Position numbers and translations under genes: made by a program | DNA from: JBAXEO01 sp963789515 | GTDB taxonomy: Bacteria > Actinomycetota > Coriobacteriia > Anaerosomatales > JAAXUF01 | Direction of reading: 5' to 3' | Assembly: GCA_963789515.1 (NCBI GenBank) | Contig: CAWBKW010000004.1 | Span: forward strand, 124,001-188,000 | Length of the DNA: 64,000 nt | The notes under the pieces: generated by a model | The model's input: only the letters and a program-made list of their open reading frames with translations | Database searches by the model: none | Told to the model about the DNA's origin: nothing | Shown: piece by piece, positions 34,925 to 43,856 of the stretch | Numbering within the stretch: the stretch's first letter is position 1 | How the letters are laid out: each line of letters opens with the position of its first letter

Positions 34925-36559
34925 CTACATCATCCCGCCCATGCCACCCATGCCGGCCATGGCGGCAGCTGCGCCGCCGTCGTCCTTCACGGGGATATCG
35001 TTGACGGCTGCCTCGGTGATCAGGATCAGTGCCGCGATCGACGCAGCGTTCTGGAGCGCCGAGCGGGTGACCTTGACCGGGTCGATGACGCCCATCTTGA
35101 GCATGTCGCCATACTCACCGGTGGCCGAGTTCAGGCCTTCGCCGGTCGGAAGCGTCTTGACCTTCTCGACCACGACGGAGCCCTCGAAGCCGGCGTTCTG
35201 AGCGATGGTCTTCATCGGGGAGATGAGCGCCTTGCGGATGATCGACACACCGACTGCCTCATCGTCGTCAAGGGTGTCGACGGCGTCGAGCACGGGAAGC
35301 GCGTCAACGAGCGCGACGCCGCCGCCGGCGACGATACCCTCTTCGACAGCCGCACGAGTCGCCTGCAGCGCGTCCTCGATGCGGTGCTTCTTCTCCTTGA
35401 GCTCGGTCTCCGTAGCGGCACCGACCTTGATGACGGCAACGCCGCCGGAGAGCTTGGCCAGACGCTCCTGGAGCTTCTCCTTGTCGAAGTCGGAGTCGGA
35501 GTTCTCGATCTCGGCCTTGAGCTGGTTGACGCGCGCCTTGATCTCGTCCTCGGAACCGCCACCGTCGACGATGGTGGTGTTGTCCTTGGTGATCTTGACG
35601 GTCGCTGCGCGGCCGAGCATGTCGAGCGTGACGTTCTCGAGCTTGTAGCCGAGCTCCTCCATGATGGCCTGACCGCCGGTGACGATGGCGATGTCCTCCA
35701 TCATGCGCTTGCGGCGATCGCCGAAGCCGGGGGCCTTGACCGCGATGCAGGTGAACGTGCCGCGGAGCTTGTTGACGATGAGGGTCGCAAGCGCCTCGCC
35801 CTCGACGTCCTCAGCGACGACCAGCAGCTGCTTGCCGGCCTGCATGACCTTCTCAAGCACGGGCAGCAGGTCAGCGATGGCGCCGATCTTCTGGTTGACG
35901 ATCAGGATGAGCGGGTCGGTGAGCACGGCCTCCATGCGATCGGGGTCCGTGACCATGTACGGCGAGATGTAGCCCTTCTCGAACTGCATGCCCTCGACCG
36001 TGTCGATGTCGATACCGAAGGTCTGCGACTCCTCGACGGTGATGACGCCGTCCTTGCCCACGACGTCCATGGCCTCGGCGATCTTGTCGCCGATCTCGGT
36101 ATCAGCGGCCGAGATGGCGCCGACGTTGGCGATCTCTTCCTTGGTCTCGATCTCCTTGGCGTTCTTCTTGACCTCGGCGACGATGGCCTCGACGGCCTTC
36201 TCGATGCCGCGGCGCACGGCGAGCGGGTTGGCACCGGCCGAGACGTTGCGCAGGCCCTCGGTCACGATGACCTGAGCGAGCAACGTGGCGGTGGTGGTGC
36301 CGTCACCGGCTACGTCGTTGGTCTTGACGGCGACCTCCTTGACGAGCTGGGCGCCCATGTTCTCAAGCGGGTCGTCAAGCTCGATCTCCTTGGCGATGGT
36401 CACACCGTCGTTGGTGATGGTCGGCGCGCCGTACTTCTTCTCGAGCACGACGTAACGGCCCTTCGGCCCGAGGGTCACCTTCACAGCGTCGGCGAGCTTG
36501 TTGACGCCGTTGGCAAGCCCGTGACGGGCGTCCTCATCGAAACGGATCTCCTTAGCCAT
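34925..36559 (-). CDS. groEL: Chaperonin GroEL
   Basis: 544 residues, full length. Visible: the start AKEIRFDEDARHGLANGVNKL, the nucleotide loop VTLGPKGRYVVLEKKYG, AGDGTTTATLLAQ with the catalytic aspartate of the GDGTT motif, DIAIVTGGQ, GGGVALVDALP, and a C-terminal GGM tail (GMGGMGGMM). It folds proteins in the cytoplasm with GroES. It follows groES by 50 bases, and the pair sits under a CIRCE operator. This copy ends in the GGM-type tail typical of the main folding GroEL rather than the His-rich GroEL1 of other actinobacteria. Confidence 0.98.
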   Translation of the reverse strand: MAKEIRFDEDARHGLANGVNKLADAVKVTLGPKGRYVVLEKKYGAPTITNDGVTIAKEIELDDPLENMGAQLVKEVAVKTNDVAGDGTTTATLLAQVIVTEGLRNVSAGANPLAVRRGIEKAVEAIVAEVKKNAKEIETKEEIANVGAISAADTEIGDKIAEAMDVVGKDGVITVEESQTFGIDIDTVEGMQFEKGYISPYMVTDPDRMEAVLTDPLILIVNQKIGAIADLLPVLEKVMQAGKQLLVVAEDVEGEALATLIVNKLRGTFTCIAVKAPGFGDRRKRMMEDIAIVTGGQAIMEELGYKLENVTLDMLGRAATVKITKDNTTIVDGGGSEDEIKARVNQLKAEIENSDSDFDKEKLQERLAKLSGGVAVIKVGAATETELKEKKHRIEDALQATRAAVEEGIVAGGGVALVDALPVLDAVDTLDDDEAVGVSIIRKALISPMKTIAQNAGFEGSVVVEKVKTLPTGEGLNSATGEYGDMLKMGVIDPVKVTRSALQNAASIAALILITEAAVNDIPVKDDGGAAAAMAGMGGMGGMM

Positions 36560-36609
36560 ACCGAGAATCCCCTTTCAGTCTTAAGCGAATGGATACGGAT
36601 GCGGACTGC

Positions 36610-36897
36610 TTACAGAACGACCGCGTAGATGTCGCTGGCACGGACGATGAGGAACTCCTCGCCCTCGAGCTTGATCTCGGTGCCGCCGTACTTGCTGTAG
36701 ATGACGGTGTCGCCCTCCTTGACGTCCATGGGGATGCGCTCGCCCTTGTCGTCAAGCTTGCCTGCGCCAACGGCGAGCACGGTGCCGCGCTGCGGCTTCT
36801 CTTTGGCGCTGTCCGCCAGGATCAGACCACTCTTGGTCTGAGTCTCGGCCTCAGCAGCCTTGACGATCACGTTCTCGCCCAGGGGCTTCAGATTCAT
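36610..36897 (-). CDS. groES: Co-chaperonin GroES
   Basis: 95 residues. It starts NLKPLGENVIVKAAEAETQTKSG, with the mobile loop KSGLILADSAKEKPQRG, and ends EGEEFLIVRASDIYAVV. ATG 36897 has TAGGAGGA upstream and matches the family start; the longer frame from 36981 is not needed. First gene of groES-groEL. Confidence 0.97.
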   Translation of the reverse strand: MNLKPLGENVIVKAAEAETQTKSGLILADSAKEKPQRGTVLAVGAGKLDDKGERIPMDVKEGDTVIYSKYGGTEIKLEGEEFLIVRASDIYAVVL

Positions 36898-37018
36898 CGA
36901 CGTCCTCCTACCTTCGAAGCTTGATACGGACACGTTCCGATGCGGACCGGGGTCCGCGCATAACCGAACAGGGGTCACCATCGGTTCTTACCCACGGTGC
37001 GGAGCGTTCCCACCCCCT

Positions 37019-37045
37019 CTGGCACTCGCCGTGGCAGAGTGCTAG
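37019..37045 (-). promoter_or_regulatory. CIRCE operator (HrcA binding site) of groESL
   Basis: An inverted repeat CTAGCACTC-N9-GAGTGCCAG on the minus strand, against the consensus TTAGCACTC-N9-GAGTGCTAA. Spacer is exactly nine and the CACTC/GAGTG core is perfect. It lies just downstream of the promoter at 37054-37082, in the position where HrcA blocks transcription and heat relieves it. The hrcA gene is not in this window. Confidence 0.88.
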
Positions 37046-37053
37046 CAGAGCCG

Positions 37054-37082
37054 ATTGTATCGGTGCTTGCCGAGAACCGCAA
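37054..37082 (-). promoter_or_regulatory. Sigma-70-type promoter of groESL
   Basis: On the minus strand -35 TTGCGG (37077-37082), a 17-base spacer and -10 TACAAT (37054-37059), immediately followed by the CIRCE operator. Confidence 0.75.
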
Positions 37083-37127
37083 GCCCGTCAGATGAGGATT
37101 TCGTGAAGAGATGTGACAATCGGACAC

Positions 37128-38642
37128 TCAGATTGCGGAGGTATCCAGTCTGAGACCCGGCTCGGGCTCGGCATCCAGACCGAGCCGATCCCCGCGCAGA
37201 TACCGGTAGTGGGCAGCGGCGGCGATCATGGCGGCGTTGTCGGTGCAGAGGTGCAGCGGGGGGACACTCACGTGCACTCCCAGCGCGCCGATCGCGGTGG
37301 CCAGCGCCTCGCGCAACGCCGGGTTGGCCGCCACTCCGCCCGCGAGGCAGAACGCCGTGGCGCCGGTCTCTTCGACCGCCCGGACCGCCTTGGCGACCTG
37401 GACGTCGATCACCGCCTGCTGGAAGGACGCGGCAAGGTCGGGAAGGTCGATGTCCCGACCGGCCTGCTGCTCGTGGCGGATGTGGTTGATGACGGCCGTC
37501 TTGAGCCCCGAGAGGGAGAACGAGTAGTTGCCGGAGCGCATCATCGCGCGCGGGAAGTCGATGGCGGCCGGGTCGCCCGTCTCGGCGAGCTTCGAGAGGA
37601 CCGGCCCGCCCGGGTAGCCCAGGCCGAGCACCTTGGCGACCTTGTCGAACGCCTCACCGGTCGCGTCGTCGAGCGTCTCCCCCATCGTGCGGTAGACGCC
37701 CCACTCGGGCATGTGGACGAGCGACGTGTGCCCGCCGGAGACCAACAGCGCCACGAGCGGCGGCCGTACCGCCGGGTCGGCGAACACGTTGGCGAAGATG
37801 TGCCCCTCGAGGTGGTTGACGCCCACGAGCGGCAGTCCGGTCGCCATCGCGAGCCCCTTGGCGTAGGCGAGTCCGACCACCAACGCGCCCACGAGCCCGG
37901 GGCCGTAGGTCACGGCGATCGCATCGAGATCCCCGAACTCGAGACGATCCCTGCCGAGCGACTCACCGGCCCGTCGCATCGCTTCATCGATGACGCCGAC
38001 GATGGCCTCGGTATGCTTGCGGCTCGCGATCTCCGGCACCACTCCCCCGAAGCGCGCGTGAAAGTCGATCTGGCTCGCCACCACGTTGGCGAGCAGCTCG
38101 TCGCCACCGCGCATCACGGCCGCGGCGGTCTCGTCACACGACGATTCGATCGCGAGGATCAGCTCGTCGGAGTTCCCATCGGCCACACCGGCCGTGCCGA
38201 GCGGCAGCTCGCCCCACATGATCATCGCGTCCTGCCCGCCGGGATAGTATCCCGGCCGCACGCCGACCTCGACCAGCCCGGCGGAACGGTAGAGCGCCAC
38301 GGCGGATTCGTTCTCGGGCCGGACTTCGAGCGTGATCCTCCCGGCGCCCAGACCCGTCGCCCGGTCCGCCACAGCCTCGAGTAGCCGGCGACCGATGCCC
38401 TGACCGCGACGCGACTCGCCGACAGCGAGGTTCATCAGGTGCGCATCCTCGCCGACGACCATCGTCCCCGCGAAGCCCACCACGGCTCCGTCGTCCTCGG
38501 CGACCACGTAGGCGCGGTCGAGTGCGGCAAGCTCCTCGGCGAAGACACGCAGCGTCCACGGATCCGGGAACACGGCGCACTCGATGGCCCACGCCTCGGC
38601 GACGTCCTCGGTACGCATGTCGCGAATCGTCACCGCACTCAC
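37128..38642 (-). CDS. tsaD: RimI-TsaD fusion: ribosomal-protein acetyltransferase plus tRNA t6A transferase
   Basis: 504 residues in one uninterrupted frame. Residues 1-150 are a GNAT domain of the RimI type: TEDVAEAWAIECAVFPDPWT, LAVGESRRGQGIGRRLLEAV (acetyl-CoA loop) and ALYRSAGLVEVGVRPGYY. From about residue 158 the TsaD/Kae1 domain runs: LAIESSCDETAAAV, the metal-binding HLEGHIFAN, LLVSGGHTSLV, GEAFDKVAKVLGLGYPGGP and LAGGVAANPALREAL. TsaD transfers threonylcarbamoyl to A37 of ANN-decoding tRNAs together with TsaB and TsaE, both encoded just upstream. The GTG start at 38642 overlaps the tsaB stop (GTGA). A separate TsaD could start at GTG 38186, but there is no stop before it. Confidence 0.92.
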   Translation of the reverse strand: MSAVTIRDMRTEDVAEAWAIECAVFPDPWTLRVFAEELAALDRAYVVAEDDGAVVGFAGTMVVGEDAHLMNLAVGESRRGQGIGRRLLEAVADRATGLGAGRITLEVRPENESAVALYRSAGLVEVGVRPGYYPGGQDAMIMWGELPLGTAGVADGNSDELILAIESSCDETAAAVMRGGDELLANVVASQIDFHARFGGVVPEIASRKHTEAIVGVIDEAMRRAGESLGRDRLEFGDLDAIAVTYGPGLVGALVVGLAYAKGLAMATGLPLVGVNHLEGHIFANVFADPAVRPPLVALLVSGGHTSLVHMPEWGVYRTMGETLDDATGEAFDKVAKVLGLGYPGGPVLSKLAETGDPAAIDFPRAMMRSGNYSFSLSGLKTAVINHIRHEQQAGRDIDLPDLAASFQQAVIDVQVAKAVRAVEETGATAFCLAGGVAANPALREALATAIGALGVHVSVPPLHLCTDNAAMIAAAAHYRYLRGDRLGLDAEPEPGLRLDTSAI

Positions 38643-39421
38643 GCCCGGCCGCCGCTTCCGGCCACGCCGCTCGCGGGCAGCGCACCGCCGGCTGCAGCGC
38701 GCGCGGCCTCGTTCTCCTCGGCGTCCGAGAGCCTGGTGTAGACCGGCAGCAATGTCCCGGGGTCCTTGGGCGCTGCCTCGCCGCGTTCGCCTTCGTCCAG
38801 GGCGAGGTAGGCGTCGAAGAGGCCGCGCGGATGCGGCCGCCACAGCTCCTCCTCCGCGAACCGCGCGTTCGCGCCCAGAGCCGCCGAGAAGGCCTCTCGG
38901 TGCTTCCTGAGGCCGTTGCCGGCGAGCAGGACGCGCTCCCCGCGCGCAGCCCACTCGGCAGCGGCCTCGTCCGGCCGCGTGACGCGATCCGGTGCGAGAC
39001 GGGACACGCATCCGCCCGCGCAGCGGAAGAGCGCTGGGTAGACCTCGCCGCGCATCGCATCGCCGACGACGCCGAGCAGCGCGTCGGTACCCGTGAAGCC
39101 CCATGCGATCGCGTCAAGCGTGCCCACGCCCACGAGACCGACTCCCAGCCCCTGCGCAAGCCCCTTGGCTGTGGCCACGCCGATGCGGACGCCCGTGAAC
39201 GACCCGGGGCCCCTGCCTACGATGACTTCTGCGATGTCGGCAGGCGCCAGGCCGTTGGCTGAAAGGAGCGAATCGACCATCGGAAGCAGCCGCGACATGG
39301 CGGCGCGCGGCGCGTCCTCCGTCGCGGAGGCGACCATGTCGGCACGGCCGTCGGCCAGCCATGCCAGGCCGACCGATGTGACCTCGGTGGAGGTGTCGAG
39401 CGCCAGCAGCAGTCTCCTCAC
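38639..39421 (-). CDS. tsaB: tRNA threonylcarbamoyladenosine biosynthesis protein TsaB
   Basis: 260 residues. It starts LLLALDTSTEVTSVGLA, an ASKHA-fold phosphate-1 loop, and has IVGRGPGSFTGVRIGVATAKGLA, the TsaB signature. It scaffolds TsaD in the t6A complex. Its GTG start and its stop each overlap a neighbour by four bases, giving the coupled order udg-tsaE-tsaB-rimI/tsaD. Confidence 0.93.
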   Translation of the reverse strand: MRRLLLALDTSTEVTSVGLAWLADGRADMVASATEDAPRAAMSRLLPMVDSLLSANGLAPADIAEVIVGRGPGSFTGVRIGVATAKGLAQGLGVGLVGVGTLDAIAWGFTGTDALLGVVGDAMRGEVYPALFRCAGGCVSRLAPDRVTRPDEAAAEWAARGERVLLAGNGLRKHREAFSAALGANARFAEEELWRPHPRGLFDAYLALDEGERGEAAPKDPGTLLPVYTRLSDAEENEAARAAAGGALPASGVAGSGGRA

Positions 39422-39924
39422 GGGGCAGGCTCCTCAAGCACAGCGGCGCCCTCGACGTCGGCCGCCCGGCGGACCCACTCCTGCGCCAGCTCGACGGCCC
39501 GCAAGCCGACCGGCTCGAGCACGAGGTCGCGCGCATCGTCGTCGGCTATCAGGAGGCGCACGACGAGACAGTCTGCGGGCACCGACCCCCCGAAGCGGTC
39601 GCCCCACTCGACAACGGACACGCCGTCGCCCTCGAGCGTGCCCCAGTAGTCGATGTCCTCGAGCTGCTCGGCGCGTTCGAGCCGGTAGAGGTCGAAGTGA
39701 TAGAGCGGGATGCGGCCCTCGTGAACGAGCAGGATGTTGAAGGTCGGGCTCGTGACGGGCTCGGCCACACCAAGTCCCTCGGCGATGCCCTTGGTGAGCT
39801 GGGTCTTGCCCGCGCCCAGGTCGCCGCACAGGAGCAGCACGTCCCCGGCGCGAAGCAAGGGCGCCACGACCGCTCCGCAGTGCCGGGTCGCGAGCGGCGA
39901 GCCGGTGTGGATGGAAGCGCTCAC
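39418..39924 (-). CDS. tsaE: tRNA threonylcarbamoyladenosine biosynthesis ATPase TsaE
   Basis: 168 residues. P-loop LLLCGDLGAGKTQLTKGIAEG, then TSPTFNILLVHEG and the Walker B-like LYHFDLYRLE, then VVEWGDRFG, all TsaE hallmarks. It hydrolyses ATP to reset the TsaB-TsaD complex. The GTG start overlaps the stop of the uracil-DNA glycosylase gene and the stop overlaps the tsaB start. Confidence 0.94.
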   Translation of the reverse strand: MSASIHTGSPLATRHCGAVVAPLLRAGDVLLLCGDLGAGKTQLTKGIAEGLGVAEPVTSPTFNILLVHEGRIPLYHFDLYRLERAEQLEDIDYWGTLEGDGVSVVEWGDRFGGSVPADCLVVRLLIADDDARDLVLEPVGLRAVELAQEWVRRAADVEGAAVLEEPAP

Positions 39925-40502
39925 GCCGGCCCCGCCTCACCCTCGGCCAGCAGCGTTCGCAGCTGCCCGAAGTCGGCGAAGAGGTCGTCTCGCTTGCTGC
40001 GATCGTAGATGGTCGCCGCGGGATGGTAGACCGGCAGCACCTTGAACCTCCCTGCCATCTGAACCTTGCCGTGCAGGCGCGTGATGCCGAGGTCTGTCTT
40101 GAGGACGAACTTGGTCGCGAAGTTGCCCAGCGTGACCAGCACCTCCGGCGAGATGACGCGGACCTGTTCGCGCAGGAACGGCGTGCATGTCTCTATCTCA
40201 GACGCCTCCGGGTCGCGGTTGCCCGGCGGCCGGCACTTGAGCACGTTGGCGATGTAGACGTCTTCGCGCGCCAACCCGGCCTCAGCGAGCAGCTCGTTGA
40301 GCAGCTGACCCGCGGCGCCGACGAACGGCTCCCCCTTGAGGTCCTCGTTCTTACCCGGCGCCTCGCCGATGAGAACCACGCGGGCGTGCGGATCGCCCAC
40401 GCCGAAGACCAGCGTCGTCCGCGTGTCTCCGAGCGGGCAGCGGTGGCAGTCGCCGATGAGCGTACTGATCTCATCCAGTGTCGTGCACCCAAGGCCCGGC
40501 AC
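39921..40502 (-). CDS. Uracil-DNA glycosylase, family 4 (iron-sulfur type)
   Basis: 193 residues. It starts with a CHRCPLGDTRTTLVFGVG cysteine pair, followed by VLIGEAPGKNEDLKGEPFVG, the family-4 catalytic motif GEAPG, and VYIANVLKCRPPGNRDP, where another cluster cysteine lies. The final substrate motif is VYHPAATIYD. Such enzymes remove uracil from DNA and carry a 4Fe-4S cluster. GTG 40502 has GAGGAGG five bases before it and lies just after the nitroreductase stop. It heads the cluster with tsaE and tsaB through a 4-base overlap. Confidence 0.92.
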   Translation of the reverse strand: MPGLGCTTLDEISTLIGDCHRCPLGDTRTTLVFGVGDPHARVVLIGEAPGKNEDLKGEPFVGAAGQLLNELLAEAGLAREDVYIANVLKCRPPGNRDPEASEIETCTPFLREQVRVISPEVLVTLGNFATKFVLKTDLGITRLHGKVQMAGRFKVLPVYHPAATIYDRSKRDDLFADFGQLRTLLAEGEAGPA

Positions 40503-40513
40503 GGCGGCCTCCT

Positions 40514-41030
40514 CTAGATCCAGGTCGCGACCTCGGCCAGAGGTCGACGGGCCGGCCGTCCGGCCGACTCGGCGGAGTAGCCGATCGGCAGGATCGCGAG
40601 CGGCTCGAACTGCTCGGCGATGCCGATCGCAGCTGCGAACCGCGCTCGCATCGAACGCGCCGATCCAGCAGGACGACAGCCCGCGGTCCACCGCTCCGAG
40701 GAGGATGTTCTCGATCGCCGCCGACGTGTCCTGGATCGCGTACAGCCGCTCGCCGCGGTCGCCGTAGCGGGCGGCGCACGGCCGCGGGTCGACCGAGACC
40801 ACGATGACGACGGGGGCTGCGGCGGCCCAACGCTGGTGCAGCGCCCCGGCAAGCCGCTCACGAGCCTCGATCGAGCGCACGACCGTGAAGCGCCACGGCT
40901 GGATGTTGCCCGCGGTCGGTGCGGCAACAGCGGTCTCGAGCAGGCCGCGTATCTCCTCGTCCGGCACGTCGAGCTTGTTGTTGAAGTGGCGCACGCTGCG
41001 CCGCCTGGCTATGACTTCGGAGAACTCCAT
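40514..41030 (-). CDS. Nitroreductase family protein, one apparent frameshift
   Basis: About 172 residues over two frames. It starts EFSEVIARRRSVRHFNNK with the FMN-binding RRSVRHF text, then AAPTAGNIQPWRFTVV and DTSAAIENILLGAVDRGLSSCWIGAFD; after a break near 40650 it resumes AAAIGIAEQFEPLAILPIGY and ends SAGRPARRPLAEVATWI. It is an FMN-dependent NAD(P)H oxidoreductase of unknown substrate. One base change restores the frame. The stop lies 11 bases before the uracil-DNA glycosylase start. A TAGAAT -10 sits at 41102-41107 on the minus strand. Confidence 0.82.
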
Positions 41031-41101
41031 GCGCTGCCCTCTTCTTCGCGACGGGTCCGCGGGCGATCTCGCGCCGAGCGGCCCGATGACACAACCGCTC
41101 C

Positions 41102-41107
41102 ATTCTA
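41102..41107 (-). promoter_or_regulatory. Putative -10 element (GCTAGAATG motif) of the nitroreductase-udg-tsa cluster
   Basis: TAGAAT within GCTAGAATG on the minus strand, 71 bases before the nitroreductase ATG. No -35 hexamer is visible. This is the third occurrence of the same nonamer upstream of a gene in this window. Confidence 0.45.
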
Positions 41108-41208
41108 GCCCATCGTCCGCGCCTCCCGCCGCCCCCGCGGGCCCACGCATCCGCTGCGCAGGGACGCTCGGTTCGGCGTCGAAGAACCGTTGTAGGAGGT
41201 GATTCACC

Positions 41209-41586
41209 ATGAACAGCGAACGTCCGGATGTTTCAGAAGAGGAACTCGGCGTCAGGGCCTTCAAGCTCCAGCGCGCCAAGGCGGTCGAGCGGGCGGTACA
41301 GCATATCCGCCACTCACTCGGCGCCGGGTGGAGCGAGCTCACCACCGAGGAGATCGAAGAGCTCGAGTGGGTGCTCGGCGAGGTCTGGGCTTACGTCGCG
41401 CGGCACGACTGGAGCGACATGCACTTCGGACGCCTCACCATGCGCGACGTCATCAAGATCCTGACGCTCGGAAGCCAGCTCCGTCGGCACGCGCGGGGCG
41501 ACGTCGAGATACTGCGCGAAGTCCGCGCGATCATCGACGCCGAGGCGCCGTACACGGACACCTCCTCCGACGAGACGACCGCCTAG
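41209..41586 (+). CDS. Conserved-looking small protein of unknown function
   Basis: 125 residues, helical and charged, starting MNSERPDVSEEELGVRAF; middle text GWSELTTEEIEELEWVLGEVW and the tail EVRAIIDAEAPYTDTSSDE. No cysteine, no membrane segment, no motif that I can name. The ribosome binding site GTAGGAGGTGATTCACC before ATG 41209 is among the strongest in the window, so expression is likely. It stands alone on the plus strand between two minus-strand operons, with its own terminator palindrome at 41637-41670. Confidence 0.72.
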   Translation: MNSERPDVSEEELGVRAFKLQRAKAVERAVQHIRHSLGAGWSELTTEEIEELEWVLGEVWAYVARHDWSDMHFGRLTMRDVIKILTLGSQLRRHARGDVEILREVRAIIDAEAPYTDTSSDETTA

Positions 41587-41636
41587 GTACCCGCCTGAGG
41601 CGCGGAGCGGGACCGCGCCGGCTGACCTGCACACGA

Positions 41637-41670
41637 AGGAGCGGCTCCGGATCGATCCGGAGCCGCTCCT
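41637..41670. terminator. Perfect 34-base palindrome, bidirectional terminator between the small gene and atpD
   Basis: Every base from 41637 to 41670 pairs symmetrically; the left half is AGGAGCGGCTCCGGATC. It lies 50 bases after the plus-strand gene stop and 38 bases after the atpD stop, as expected for a shared terminator, though T tails are weak on both sides. Confidence 0.7.
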
Positions 41671-41708
41671 GTTCGCATCGCAGTCAGGCTGCGCAGTCGG
41701 CGCACGCG

Positions 41709-42365
41709 CTACCCTGCCGCAGCAGCGGCCGCCCGCTTCTTGTTCTCGATCTTCTTCTTGACCTTCTTCAGTCGGAAGAGGTCCTCCCGTGCGCGCTCGT
41801 CGAGTGTCTGGCGGATGTACGTCACCTGCTCGTTGAGCGCGGGTACGGTCACCTGCTCGAGCGCGTTGACCCGGCGGTTGGTCTTGTTGATCTCCTCGCC
41901 GAGTCGCTTGAGCCGTGTCTCGATGTCGGCGTACTCGATGATGACGTCGAGGATTCCCTCGAACTTCTCGGCGGTCTCGTCGACTCGTGATGAGACGCCG
42001 GTCACTGAGTAGCCTCTGGTGAAGGACGACTTGAGCGGGCTGTCGCCCTTGGTGACCACCGGGACCGAAACGCCCATGATCTTGGTACCGGTCATGTCGA
42101 CGACGATCTCGCCCCGGGTGGCCAGTCCGGCCGAACGGAGCGCGACGACGCCGTCGACGGCTTGGGCGACCGCGAGCGAGTACTGAGCCTCGCGGACGGT
42201 CTTCTGTAGCGAGTCGGAGAGGCGCAGCGTCTCGTCCATGACGCCCATGAACTCGATCAGGAGCGCATCGCGCTTCTGCTTGAGCAGGTCCATGCCCTGC
42301 TGCGCCAGCCCGATCTGCGCCCGGCGCTCGAGCAGTTCCGATCGTGTAGGCCGTACTTCTTCCAT
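41709..42365 (-). CDS. atpD: V/A-type ATPase subunit D
   Basis: 218 residues. Long coiled coils at both ends, the N-terminal one starting TRSELLERRAQIGLAQQGMDLLKQKRDAL (family signature, here at residues 6-34), and a basic C-terminal helix RLKKVKKKIENKKRAAAAA. It is the central rotor shaft linking the catalytic head to the membrane ring. Last gene of the nine-gene operon, one base after atpB. Confidence 0.95.
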   Translation of the reverse strand: MEEVRPTRSELLERRAQIGLAQQGMDLLKQKRDALLIEFMGVMDETLRLSDSLQKTVREAQYSLAVAQAVDGVVALRSAGLATRGEIVVDMTGTKIMGVSVPVVTKGDSPLKSSFTRGYSVTGVSSRVDETAEKFEGILDVIIEYADIETRLKRLGEEINKTNRRVNALEQVTVPALNEQVTYIRQTLDERAREDLFRLKKVKKKIENKKRAAAAAAG

Positions 42366-42366
42366 G

Positions 42367-43854
<1,488 letters not shown>

Positions 43855-43856
43855 GT

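Noticed and set aside
41637..41670. Palindrome as a protein operator or mobile-element end
   Set aside because: Its position between convergent gene ends and its stem strength fit a terminator better; no repeats or transposase nearby.
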